Below, one piece after another: positions 5,195 to 11,554 of a stretch of 13,254 nucleotides of DNA. Position numbers and translations under genes: made by a program. The number at the start of each line of letters is the position of its first letter. Within the stretch, counting starts at the first letter, position 1. The notes under the pieces were generated by a model, which did no database searches, was not told the origin of the DNA, and saw nothing but the letters and a program-made list of their open reading frames with translations. Origin of the DNA: an uncultured Oscillibacter sp. GTDB taxonomy: Bacteria; Bacillota; Clostridia; Oscillospirales; Oscillospiraceae. Where the stretch lies: positions 1 through 13,254 of the forward strand of contig CALAAN010000205.1 of NCBI GenBank assembly GCA_937884915.1. The letters run 5' to 3'.

Positions 5195-7510
5195 TCACCC
5201 CTCCACCAGATTCACGCCGATGCGGCTTGTCTCAGCCTTATTGAGCTTGTACACGATGCGGCCGAGCACCTGCCCGTCAAGGACGAGCTGCGCTTCGGTC
5301 TGATTTCCGTAACCGCTTTCAGAGAGCGCCTGCCGGAAAGCCTGCACCATCGTGGAGAGCGGTGTCTCGATGTTCGTACCGCTTTTCTGGTCACCGAGCA
5401 CGGCGAGAAATTCGCGGTTCGGCGGGATAACCGCACCTTGTGCGAGGCGGGGAAGCTGCACGTTGCCCCAGTCCGCCGTCGGGATGTTGACGCCTGGGAT
5501 GTAATTGAGCAGCCCAGTCACACTGTTTACGAGGCTCGCAACGCCGCTCAAAATGAAGTTGATGCCGCTTTCAAGCGCACCGATAAAGCCGTTGACCATT
5601 GATTTCGCCTTGTCCGCCCAATAGTCGGACGTGAAGATTTTCGCGATATGCGCGTTCCAGAATGCCTTTATGGCATTCCACGCGCTGCGGATTTTATCGA
5701 GGATGAGGTTCCAGTTCGGCGCAATGGCCGCCGCCAAGCTCGCGCCGCCAGCGACCATGAGGCCAAGGCCGAGCGGGATGCTCGCCCCGGAAAACGCGAA
5801 GATAGCGCCGAGGATAAGCAGCGATCCGCCGAGGACTGCTGCAAGCGCGCCAAGCGGGCCGCGCAGTAAGCCGACTACAGTCTGCCAATTTGCCGCGACA
5901 CTCGCGCCAAGCCCAACCGCGCCAGCTGCAAGGAGTCCGAGACCGAGCGGGATGTTTGCACCCGCAAAAAGCAGCACCGCGCCGGTTACAAGAAGCGCGC
6001 CGCTTATCAGTGCAACAATCTGGGAAATCGGCCCTTTCAGCTTCGAAAGCATCGTGCTCCACTTCGGGGCAATTGCTGCCATCCCGGCGAGGCCAGCCGC
6101 AAGCAGCCCGAGGCCAAGCGGGATATTGGCACCGGAGATAAGCATGATTGCACCGACCGCAATCGCCGCCGCGCTGACAATCGTCACAATTGCGTTAATC
6201 GTCCCGCCGAGCGCGTTTGTGATTGCTTCCCACCGCGCCGCAACCGGGGCGGCAAGGAATGCTGCGCCGCCGATCATGAGTCCAAGGCCAAGCGGAATAT
6301 TGACGCCAGAAAAAGCGAGGATCGCGCCGAGCGCCAGAAGCGCCCCGCCGAGGATCATCATGATAACTCCGATTTTTCCTTGCAAAAGCGCCTGTAGTTT
6401 GTCCCAGTTTTCGCTTATCACACTCCACATCGTAATAGCGCCAATCGCCATCATCCCAATACCGAGCGGGATATTTGCACCGGAAAATGCAAGGATTGCG
6501 CCGAGCGCCACGAGGCCAGCACCGACAAAAAGCCCAACGATCGCCCCAAGCTGGTCAGAGACCATACCCGTAAAGTCCGGCTGCGTGCCGGATGCGCCTC
6601 CGCCACCGCCCGAATCCTTGTCGCCGATCTGGTTGATCTCGTCGAAGGATGCAAGGTATTTTCCGGATTTTTTCGCAGCACTCCCGACGCCAGAAAGCGC
6701 TTGCTGCTCGTCATACAGATTTTTTGCCGACTCAGCATACGCGCCGACGGACGATCCGAGGATTTTTGCGACGAGCTGCGTAATCGCGTTGATAACCTGT
6801 GTGATGACGTTCACGAGCGTGGTAAAAGCCGGGATGACGATCTGAATAAGCGGCTGCGCTAGTGTCCGCAACGCACCTTTCAGTTTTGCGATGGACTGCA
6901 TCGCCTCGTCGTTCGTCTGAATTGCTTGCCAAACGTATTCTTTGACGTTCCGCAGCGCTTTTGTGATGAGCGTAAAGACGAAAACGCGCTTTGCAAGCCC
7001 GGCAATTCGCTTCCAGAGCTTATTAAATCGCTTTTCAGCTTCTTTCCCGGCAGCGGAAAGGCTGTCCGTCTCCGCTGTCGCCTCAGCGACATTGCCGCCG
7101 AGGCCATCGGCTTCCGTCCGTGCGCCCGCGAGCCGCGCCGAGTATTCTCCCGCGTTCCGTTCGGTCGCCTCGAGCGCGCGCTCGCTGCGTGCAATCGAGG
7201 TTTCCAGCCGTTCGGACTCCCTCGCTGCCGCGTCAAACTGCGCTTGCAACTGCGAGACTTCCTGATTCTGCCTGTACAATGTGCCGCTATCTGCGTCGGC
7301 CGTGTTAAGCTCTTCCAGCTTTGCTTTTGCTTCGTCAAGCCGCCAGCCAATTTCGGACAATTCCTGCGACAGCGCGGACTTTTTGCCTCTTTTTTGGTTC
7401 AGGGCATCGTTGAGCTTCTGTGCTTCGGCTTTAAGCTCGTTGAGCTTCTGCTCTGCTTCTTTGTCATCGGCGTCGATTTGGATAACAAACGAACCGTCGA
7501 ATCCTGCCAT
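5195..7510 (-). CDS. Phage tail tape measure protein
   Basis: A 771-residue tape measure protein, which sets tail length and is threaded through the tail tube. Residues about 13-135 are charged and heptad-like (coiled coil), starting VIQIDADDKEAEQKLNELK. Residues 161-202 carry a basic/hydrophobic segment (RFNKLWKRIAGLAKRVFVF). Residues about 322-600 contain five tandem repeats of about 58 residues, each with two hydrophobic helices around an SGxNIPLG-type turn followed by a conserved Trp. The C-terminal region (697-771: PNREFLAVLGDQKSGTNIETPL, AQLVLDGQVLGRIVYKLN) resembles the ends of clostridial tape measure proteins. The ATG at 7510 is preferred to one 51 nt upstream because AGGTAGGTGA precedes it, whereas the longer start runs into the divergent promoter region. 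At roughly 0.15 nm per residue the tail would be near 115 nm, assuming the usual relation. Confidence 0.92.
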   Translation of the reverse strand: MAGFDGSFVIQIDADDKEAEQKLNELKAEAQKLNDALNQKRGKKSALSQELSEIGWRLDEAKAKLEELNTADADSGTLYRQNQEVSQLQAQFDAAARESERLETSIARSERALEATERNAGEYSARLAGARTEADGLGGNVAEATAETDSLSAAGKEAEKRFNKLWKRIAGLAKRVFVFTLITKALRNVKEYVWQAIQTNDEAMQSIAKLKGALRTLAQPLIQIVIPAFTTLVNVITQVINAITQLVAKILGSSVGAYAESAKNLYDEQQALSGVGSAAKKSGKYLASFDEINQIGDKDSGGGGGASGTQPDFTGMVSDQLGAIVGLFVGAGLVALGAILAFSGANIPLGIGMMAIGAITMWSVISENWDKLQALLQGKIGVIMMILGGALLALGAILAFSGVNIPLGLGLMIGGAAFLAAPVAARWEAITNALGGTINAIVTIVSAAAIAVGAIMLISGANIPLGLGLLAAGLAGMAAIAPKWSTMLSKLKGPISQIVALISGALLVTGAVLLFAGANIPLGLGLLAAGAVGLGASVAANWQTVVGLLRGPLGALAAVLGGSLLILGAIFAFSGASIPLGLGLMVAGGASLAAAIAPNWNLILDKIRSAWNAIKAFWNAHIAKIFTSDYWADKAKSMVNGFIGALESGINFILSGVASLVNSVTGLLNYIPGVNIPTADWGNVQLPRLAQGAVIPPNREFLAVLGDQKSGTNIETPLSTMVQAFRQALSESGYGNQTEAQLVLDGQVLGRIVYKLNKAETSRIGVNLVEG
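5711..6547 (-). repeat. Five tandem 58-residue repeats in the tape measure gene
   Basis: The SGxNIPLG-type motif occurs at residues 341-350, 399-408, 457-466, 514-523 and 572-581, at spacings of 58, 58, 57 and 58. A matching Trp lies at 369, 427, 484, 542 and 600, again at 58, 57, 58 and 58. The DNA period is about 174 bp. The copies have diverged at the nucleotide level, so this is an old duplication and not a fresh expansion. Confidence 0.85.
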
Positions 7511-7525
7511 GTAATCACCTACCTG

Positions 7526-7554
7526 TTGCAAGTATGCGAATGTTGGTGTATGAT
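7526..7554 (+). promoter_or_regulatory. Sigma70-type promoter of the plus-strand gene
   Basis: TTGCAA (7526-7531, 4 of 6 to TTGACA) and TATGAT (7549-7554, 5 of 6 to TATAAT) are separated by exactly 17 nt, placing the start of transcription near 7561, about 27 nt before the ATG. It lies in the only intergenic gap between the tape measure start and the plus-strand gene. The -35 box sits just beside the tape measure RBS. Confidence 0.65.
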
Positions 7555-7574
7555 GGGGCATACAGCAACATATT

Positions 7575-7580
7575 GGAGGG
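7575..7580 (+). promoter_or_regulatory. Ribosome binding site of the plus-strand gene
   Basis: GGAGGG with a 7-nt spacer before the ATG at 7588. This decides the start: an in-frame upstream ATG at 7534 has no such site and would lie upstream of the predicted transcription start. Confidence 0.75.
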
Positions 7581-7587
7581 AAAGAGA

Positions 7588-8244
7588 ATGAAAACCATTA
7601 AATGCGAATCCTGCGGCGCAGAGCTTGATAAAATCGCGCAGACGTGCCCGAACTGTGGTGCGCCGCTTAAGGCCGGCCGAAATCTCGTAGAGTGCCGCGC
7701 CTGTGGCGAGTACGTCGCAAAGAATGCGAAAAAGTGCCCGAATTGCGGCGCGAAGCACCCGAACAAGGCTAACCACACCGCATACACTATTTGCTCGGTG
7801 ATCGTCGTAATAACCGTGATTCTTGTCGCCATCGCCGCATTTAGTGGAGGTTCCAGCTCAAGCGATGGATCTTCGCAAGGCGGAACGAGCAATGCAGATA
7901 AGCAAGCGCCGGAGTATGTCGCCATTGACGCCACCGCCCTGTGGACGGCATACCACGAAAACGAGGTAAACGCCGACAATCTCTACAAAGGAAAGCTCCT
8001 CGCCGTCACGGGCGTTGTGGAGGACATCGGGAAAGACGCCATCACGGACGCACCGTGCGTATCGCTTGAAAGCGGAAGCGATTTTGAGTTTTATCCAATC
8101 CAGTGCTTTTTTCCGAAAAACGGGAGCGAATCGGATCAGCTCGCCGCGCTATCCGACGGTGACACCATCACAATCTACGGAAGATGCACCGGGAAATCGG
8201 TATTTTACGTGCAGCTTTCCAATTGCAGCCTTTCCGCCGAATAA
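7588..8244 (+). CDS. Double zinc-ribbon, single-pass membrane protein with OB-fold-like domain (phage moron candidate)
   Basis: A 218-residue protein of unknown function, the only plus-strand gene here. It has two zinc ribbons: Cys6/Cys9 with Cys20/Cys23, and Cys36/Cys39 with Cys50/Cys53 (CESCG, CPNCG, CRACG, CPNCG). A basic stretch (about 56-63) and a hydrophobic membrane helix (about 65-85) follow, then a Ser/Gly-rich linker (86-103). The C-terminal domain (about 107-218: LYKGKLLAVTGVVEDIG ... DGDTITIYGRCTGKS ... VQLSNCSLS) reads as a tRNA_anti-like OB-fold of the kind found in bacterial membrane proteins. The basic residues before the helix predict zinc ribbons in the cytoplasm and the OB domain outside. 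It has its own promoter, RBS and terminator and is inserted between two tail genes in the opposite orientation. I infer a lysogenic conversion or superinfection-exclusion factor; it could instead be a passenger without benefit to the phage. Confidence 0.85.
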   Translation: MKTIKCESCGAELDKIAQTCPNCGAPLKAGRNLVECRACGEYVAKNAKKCPNCGAKHPNKANHTAYTICSVIVVITVILVAIAAFSGGSSSSDGSSQGGTSNADKQAPEYVAIDATALWTAYHENEVNADNLYKGKLLAVTGVVEDIGKDAITDAPCVSLESGSDFEFYPIQCFFPKNGSESDQLAALSDGDTITIYGRCTGKSVFYVQLSNCSLSAE

Positions 8245-8249
8245 CCCAC

Positions 8250-8274
8250 GCCGCCCCAATTCGGGGCGGCTTTT
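8250..8274 (+). terminator. Intrinsic terminator of the plus-strand gene
   Basis: An 8-bp perfect GC stem (GCCGCCCC at 8250-8257 pairing with GGGGCGGC at 8263-8270) with a 5-nt loop, followed by TTTT, starts 5 nt after the stop codon. On the minus strand the stem is not followed by a T tract, so it should act only in the plus direction and let the late phage transcript through. The Gp15-like stop codon (8275-8277) abuts it. Confidence 0.85.
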
Positions 8275-8823
8275 CTATACCCATTTCCCGACGGTTTCGT
8301 TCTCTGCCGCCGTATACGATCGCTTGAAGTCGACGAGCTTCCGGTTCTGCTTATAAAATTCGCGTTCGGAATCGTCCAGCTTCTTCCCTTTCAGTTTCTT
8401 CCGCCGGATGCCGACAACCTGAGCAAATGTGCAATCCCCGATTTCCTGATACGCCGCAAGGAAGGTATACCAGTGAAGGTATTCCAGCGCGCGAATCTCT
8501 TTTCCAAGGATGCGGTTCACCGGCGCGACGATAAGCGGGAAATCCTGCTGCCAGTCCATTAACTTGGGCTGGCGCTTTGCATTTTCCTCCGACTCACCGC
8601 CGTTGATGAACGAAGTGCACTGTTTCAGCGCCTCAGAATAATCTTCTACCGGCATATCCGGGAAATCCGGGTAAAAGCACTCGAGTGTTTCGAGCGCCTT
8701 GTTCTCGCTATCGAGCTCCGGGTCAGAAAGCGCGGAAATAATATCGAGCACGACCCGATAGTCGGAGCGGATCGCATATCCCCGGCCGTTGACGGTTACG
8801 CTCGTCGGCAGCTCGTAGGTCAT
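8275..8823 (-). CDS. Gp15-like phage protein (probable tail assembly chaperone partner)
   Basis: A 182-residue protein matching the bacteriophage Gp15 family pattern: GYAIRSDYRVVLDI near the N-terminus (residues 15-28), an acidic middle, a segment WQQDFPLIVAPVNRILGKEIRAL, LHWYTFLAAY at 116-125 (the family's LHWW-type motif), then a basic C-terminal part. The family lies between the tail tube and tape measure genes of Firmicutes siphoviruses, the position of the second tail assembly chaperone (lambda GT-like). Its ATG overlaps the stop of the preceding gene (ATGA) and has a weak Shine-Dalgarno sequence, implying translational coupling. No slippery heptamer is seen at the junction, so I see no support for a frameshift fusion. 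Its stop abuts the terminator of the plus-strand gene. Confidence 0.8.
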   Translation of the reverse strand: MTYELPTSVTVNGRGYAIRSDYRVVLDIISALSDPELDSENKALETLECFYPDFPDMPVEDYSEALKQCTSFINGGESEENAKRQPKLMDWQQDFPLIVAPVNRILGKEIRALEYLHWYTFLAAYQEIGDCTFAQVVGIRRKKLKGKKLDDSEREFYKQNRKLVDFKRSYTAAENETVGKWV

Positions 8824-9239
8824 TTGTGATACTTGGCGGAGTATTTACGGATTCGCGGAGACTGCGCTTTCTGCTCACGCGCAAACGCGCTGTCCGTCTC
8901 GTCCATCACCGCGAGCATGAGGTTTGCCCACACTGGAAGCCCGTCCGCAAGCGCGTAAACGTTCATCTCGCCAAAGAGCGGCGTGCAGACATCCTGCTCG
9001 AATGTCTCGTTGATGATGTCGCGCATCTCCGTGTCGAGCTTGCGAGCCGTCGTGAAAATCTCGCGCGTGCCCTTGTTCTTCTCGGCCTCGGCCTTGTAGT
9101 CCTCCTGCTTTTTGTCGAGCGTATCGAAAGCATTGAAAAGCCGCTCAACGAACGTGCTATCGGTAGGGTTGAAGCTGACTTCGCACGCACCGTTGAGGTT
9201 GTACGTAACTACGCCAGTGTCGAAATTCAGGTCTTTCAT
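8820..9239 (-). CDS. Tail assembly chaperone-like protein
   Basis: A 139-residue acidic, helix-rich protein directly after the tail tube gene and before the Gp15-like gene, the usual place of the first tail assembly chaperone (lambda G-like), which coats the tape measure protein during tail assembly. Visible segments are FDTGVVTYNLNGACEVSFNPTDSTFVERLFNAFD at the N-terminus, followed by a charged helix (LDKKQEDYKAEAEKNK), and a C-terminal region with PVWANLMLAVMDETDSAF and a basic end. GGAGGG lies 6 nt before the ATG. The gene ends in an ATGA overlap with the next one. The assignment rests on position, size and style; no single catalytic motif is expected. Confidence 0.7.
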   Translation of the reverse strand: MKDLNFDTGVVTYNLNGACEVSFNPTDSTFVERLFNAFDTLDKKQEDYKAEAEKNKGTREIFTTARKLDTEMRDIINETFEQDVCTPLFGEMNVYALADGLPVWANLMLAVMDETDSAFAREQKAQSPRIRKYSAKYHK

Positions 9240-9259
9240 GCGGTTCCCTCCAAAGAATT

Positions 9260-9283
9260 AGGGCGGCTATGCCGCCCTTTTTT
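9260..9283. promoter_or_regulatory. Intergenic hairpin after the tail tube gene (possible terminator or attenuator)
   Basis: GGGCGGC (9261-9267), loop TAT, GCCGCCC (9271-9277), extended by an A-T pair, in the 42-nt gap between the tail tube stop and the chaperone start. In the plus direction it is followed by six T, the shape of a full intrinsic terminator. In the minus (late) direction the stem is followed by a mixed TAATTCTTT, so it is at most a weak terminator or an mRNA 3'-end stabiliser. Confidence 0.6.
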
Positions 9284-9803
9284 AGCCTGCCGTAAACGTC
9301 ACAGTGCCATCGGAGACCGACGCCGTGCCAGTGGCGCGCGTGCCGCCATAGGTGACATCGATCGGCATACCGATATTGCCGCCGCCCTCACCACCGAGGC
9401 CGGACGGCTTGACAGAGCACGCCGAATAGCGCTCGGCGAAAACGGCCGTGTCCTCCGTGCCTGCGTACAGGTGGACGATCAGCATGTCGAGGTTTGCGAG
9501 TGCCTGCGCGTTCTGATCTTTGATAGCAAGGTTCCAGATTTTCTCCTGTGCCTTGTCGCCGGAATCGAGCTCGCAGGGGTCAAACGTCTGCGTGATGGTC
9601 GGCTTTTTGAGCGTGGTGTAGGTGTTGCCAAAGATGTCCTGCTTGGACTCTTCGCCCCAGTCAAGTTCCTCACTCGAGTCCTCGACACGCTTGCCGATCG
9701 GCGACCACACCGGTTCACCGCTCGCGCCCGTATTGAGGTACGCGACCAGCAGTTCGCGGGCTACGGTCTGGCCTGCGGTCGTGTTAAAGGTAAGATCAGC
9801 CAT
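9282..9803 (-). CDS. Major tail tube protein
   Basis: A 173-residue protein in the tail tube position, after the tail-terminator-like gene and before the chaperones. Features typical of siphovirus tube proteins are the short N-terminal arm (MADLTFNTTAGQTVARELLVAYLNTG), a core with WSPIGKRVEDSSEELDWGEESKQDIFGNTYTTLKKPTITQTFDPCEL, in which tube subunits describe their own type and expected difference strands, and a Gly-rich C-terminal region (GLGGEGGGNIGMPIDVTYGG) ending in beta strands. Copies of this protein stack as rings to form the tail tube. GAGGTGA lies 6 nt before the ATG, and there is a 1-nt gap to the upstream stop. The hairpin behind it may tune its expression over downstream genes. 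Confidence 0.85.
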   Translation of the reverse strand: MADLTFNTTAGQTVARELLVAYLNTGASGEPVWSPIGKRVEDSSEELDWGEESKQDIFGNTYTTLKKPTITQTFDPCELDSGDKAQEKIWNLAIKDQNAQALANLDMLIVHLYAGTEDTAVFAERYSACSVKPSGLGGEGGGNIGMPIDVTYGGTRATGTASVSDGTVTFTAG

Positions 9804-9804
9804 G

Positions 9805-10269
9805 TTAAATCACCTCATATGTCAGTTTCATTAAAATTTGGTAGTCCTCGTAGCCGTCTTCGTAGGCGGCAAACTTGGACGATTGCGTTACCGGCTCAAC
9901 CTTGATCGCCCGCACCCCGTCACCGAGGCTCGGGACGTTCTCGCGCGCCCAGTCACCAAAGCGATTGAGCAGTGCGTCGGCTTTGAGCCGTTTGTCGTTG
10001 CTTTTCGCCGGTTTGAGCCGGTAAATGAGCTTAAATTGGTATTCGGCCTGATGTCCGCCGAGGATGTACCGCCTTGTGATGTACGTCCCCTGAATCGTCG
10101 AGAGCGCCATCCCGGTCTCGTCGCCCGTAGCCGAGTCGACCTCGAGGTACTCGTACCGGATGACGGAGACGGGCTTGTCGGGGAAGCCGTTGGCCCACGT
10201 CAAAACCTTCCGGGAAATGTCGTCGACCTCCGCGGCGGTCACAAGCTGTTTCGGTTTGTTACTTTCCAT
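9805..10269 (-). CDS. Minor capsid protein 3/tail terminator-like protein
   Basis: A 154-residue protein in the position of the tail terminator, immediately before the tail tube gene. Helix-rich start (AAEVDDISRKVLTWANGFPDKPVSVIRYEYL) followed by beta strands (MALSTIQGTYITRRYILGGHQAEYQFKLIYRL) and an end YEDYQILMKLTYEVI, the pattern of the phage minor capsid/tail-end proteins that cap the tube. It starts 11 nt inside the preceding gene, with AGGTGA 7 nt before the ATG, so translation is probably coupled. It likely stops tail tube growth and joins the tail to the head. The family call is made by order and fold style. Confidence 0.7.
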   Translation of the reverse strand: MESNKPKQLVTAAEVDDISRKVLTWANGFPDKPVSVIRYEYLEVDSATGDETGMALSTIQGTYITRRYILGGHQAEYQFKLIYRLKPAKSNDKRLKADALLNRFGDWARENVPSLGDGVRAIKVEPVTQSSKFAAYEDGYEDYQILMKLTYEVI

Positions 10270-10666
10270 CCGTCATCACCTTCGCGGCCACTCGGACCCA
10301 TTTTTCGAGATTTTCGGCTTTGGACGCCTCGAACCAGTGCGATTGTGCCTGCCCGTGCATACTCGTGTTGAAAACGAGATTTTTGTCCGTCAGTACCTTG
10401 TGCTGCCCTTTCGGGGCGTAGGAGCTGCCGGTGTTCGGGTCGACCATCAGCTTGCCGTAATACAAATACCTTGCATACGGCCCGGGGTAGACGATCTGGT
10501 TCCCGACGACGCGCGTCCGCTGGCTCATGCTCCCGGTCAGCGCCGGAGTGTACGGCTCTGTGTCCTTATGCACCTGCACGGCGACGGCGTGCTCGGCCTT
10601 TTCCTTGTTCGTTTTCAGCGCGGCGACAATGGGCGCAGAGTCAAACTTGATTGTGAAAGTCAGCAC
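10259..10666 (-). CDS. Minor capsid protein 2 (HK97 gp10-like head-tail joining protein)
   Basis: A 135-residue protein matching the Minor_capsid_2/HK97 gp10-like pattern: EPYTPALTGSMSQR (about 37-50), then IVYPGPYARYLYYGK (58-72), VDPNTG and a C-terminal AxxHWFEASK helix. Members join connector and tail. I place the start at GTG 10666, where TAGTG overlaps the upstream stop by one base, because the resulting N-terminus (MLTFTIKF) fits the family; a TTG at 10687 adds seven residues and has a poorly spaced GGAG. The gene overlaps the next one by 11 nt. Confidence 0.82.
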   Translation of the reverse strand: MLTFTIKFDSAPIVAALKTNKEKAEHAVAVQVHKDTEPYTPALTGSMSQRTRVVGNQIVYPGPYARYLYYGKLMVDPNTGSSYAPKGQHKVLTDKNLVFNTSMHGQAQSHWFEASKAENLEKWVRVAAKVMTDGK

Positions 10667-11121
10667 TACACGCCACCGACTTCCCAATGCGCCATGTCTC
10701 CGCCGACGTCTTTCTCGTCGACCTTGGAGACGTCATACACGCCGTCGTAGTACGCCTCGATCTTCTGCGCCGTCCAGTCTGGATGCACCGCTTCGCCCTT
10801 TACAAAAAAGGTGCTGCGGTTTGCAGTCAGCGTCCAAATCCCGCTTTTGTCGTCTGCACGCCAAAACTCCACGGGGCCGACGTATTTCTTCGCTTCGCCG
10901 GTAACGCCGTCAGTGGCCTTTACGTCCATCGGGATATAGAGCGTTACCGCGTCAGCGCCCTCCAAGCCGCTTTTGGTGACGTTGGAGCCTTTGGACGCGT
11001 CGAGGTACACGCCCTCCAAAACGGTAATAAAATTGCGCAGCACCGGTTCAAATCCGGTGTCTGCGATTTCTTCCGTTTCGGTGTTATAGATGGTAACAAC
11101 ATGGGGGAACATCGTCTCCAC
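10666..11121 (-). CDS. Minor capsid/head closure-like protein
   Basis: A 151-residue protein in the head closure (stopper) position between the connector and the gp10-like gene. Its start METMFPHVVTIYNTE and the segment GVYLDASKG, together with beta strands such as DAVTLYIPM and a late WTLTANRSTFFVKGEA, are typical of the minor capsid proteins of clostridial siphoviruses. Start choice: GTG at 11121 has AAGGGGG 7 nt upstream, while the ATG at 11112 has only a GGAG 3 nt before it; both are possible. It overlaps the upstream gene by 38 nt, unusually long for this cluster, and the downstream gene by one base or more. Confidence 0.7.
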   Translation of the reverse strand: METMFPHVVTIYNTETEEIADTGFEPVLRNFITVLEGVYLDASKGSNVTKSGLEGADAVTLYIPMDVKATDGVTGEAKKYVGPVEFWRADDKSGIWTLTANRSTFFVKGEAVHPDWTAQKIEAYYDGVYDVSKVDEKDVGGDMAHWEVGGV

Positions 11122-11536
11122 ACGCGCACCCCCTTCCGCGGTACAAAAGGCCGGTCGTCAGGAGATACCGGCTTGCGATCAGATACAGCCCTTTTTCAAC
11201 CTCTGCCGCCGTCGCAAGAGCACCGGAAGCAGTGTCCGCGCCGCTCCTGTATGTCCTCGACCAGTTTCCCACCGACTGGCTTTGCAGTTCAGAGCCGTCC
11301 TGCATGGAGTCAAGGCTCTTTGTCGCCGCCGACTTCGCGCGCTCAACGTCCGCGTATGCGTCGATCAGAGCGCAGCACGCCATCTGCACGGCGTCGAGGT
11401 CGGCGTTTTTTGCCGCTTTGCCGAGGGTGATGTAGTCGAGGTAGGAGCTGGCCCGGACGGCCAGACGCCCGAAGTCAGACTCCGGCATCTGGCCGTAATA
11501 CGTGCCGACGTAGTAGTCGTAGGTCGCGTATACCAT
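11084..11536 (-). CDS. Head-tail connector/adaptor protein
   Basis: A 150-residue helix-rich protein immediately after the major capsid gene, the position of the adaptor that binds the portal (gp6/gp15-like). The fold signature is a first helix region (DFGRLAVRASSYLDYITLGKA), a second one (LDAVQMACCALIDAYADVERAK), a loop and a final helix (AEVEKGLYLIASRYLLTTGLLYRG), as in other connector proteins of Firmicutes phages. AGGAG lies 8 nt upstream of the ATG. Odd: the C-terminus is Cys-rich (Cys137, Cys139, Cys146, Cys147) and is encoded where the gene overlaps the next by 38 nt. Confidence 0.72.
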   Translation of the reverse strand: MVYATYDYYVGTYYGQMPESDFGRLAVRASSYLDYITLGKAAKNADLDAVQMACCALIDAYADVERAKSAATKSLDSMQDGSELQSQSVGNWSRTYRSGADTASGALATAAEVEKGLYLIASRYLLTTGLLYRGRGCACGDDVPPCCYHL

Positions 11537-11554
11537 TGGGTCAGCTCCTATCGG

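Noticed and set aside
5631..6845. A 404-residue plus-strand open frame over the tape measure repeats
   Set aside because: Its Pro/Ser/Ala-rich periodic pattern simply mirrors the tape measure repeats in the antisense frame; there is no RBS and no promoter.
7511..7561. Extension of the tape measure protein to an ATG at 7561
   Set aside because: The extra 17 residues are not tape measure-like, overlap the divergent promoter and lack an RBS; AGGTGA precedes the ATG at 7510.
7534..7587. Earlier in-frame ATG (7534) for the zinc-ribbon gene
   Set aside because: It lies between the -35 and -10 boxes and has no RBS; GGAGGG at 7575-7580 marks the ATG at 7588.
8815..8850. Programmed frameshift joining the tail chaperone and Gp15-like genes, as in lambda G/GT
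   Set aside because: No X-XXY-YYZ slippery heptamer was found near the junction on the minus strand, and an ATGA reinitiation site is present.
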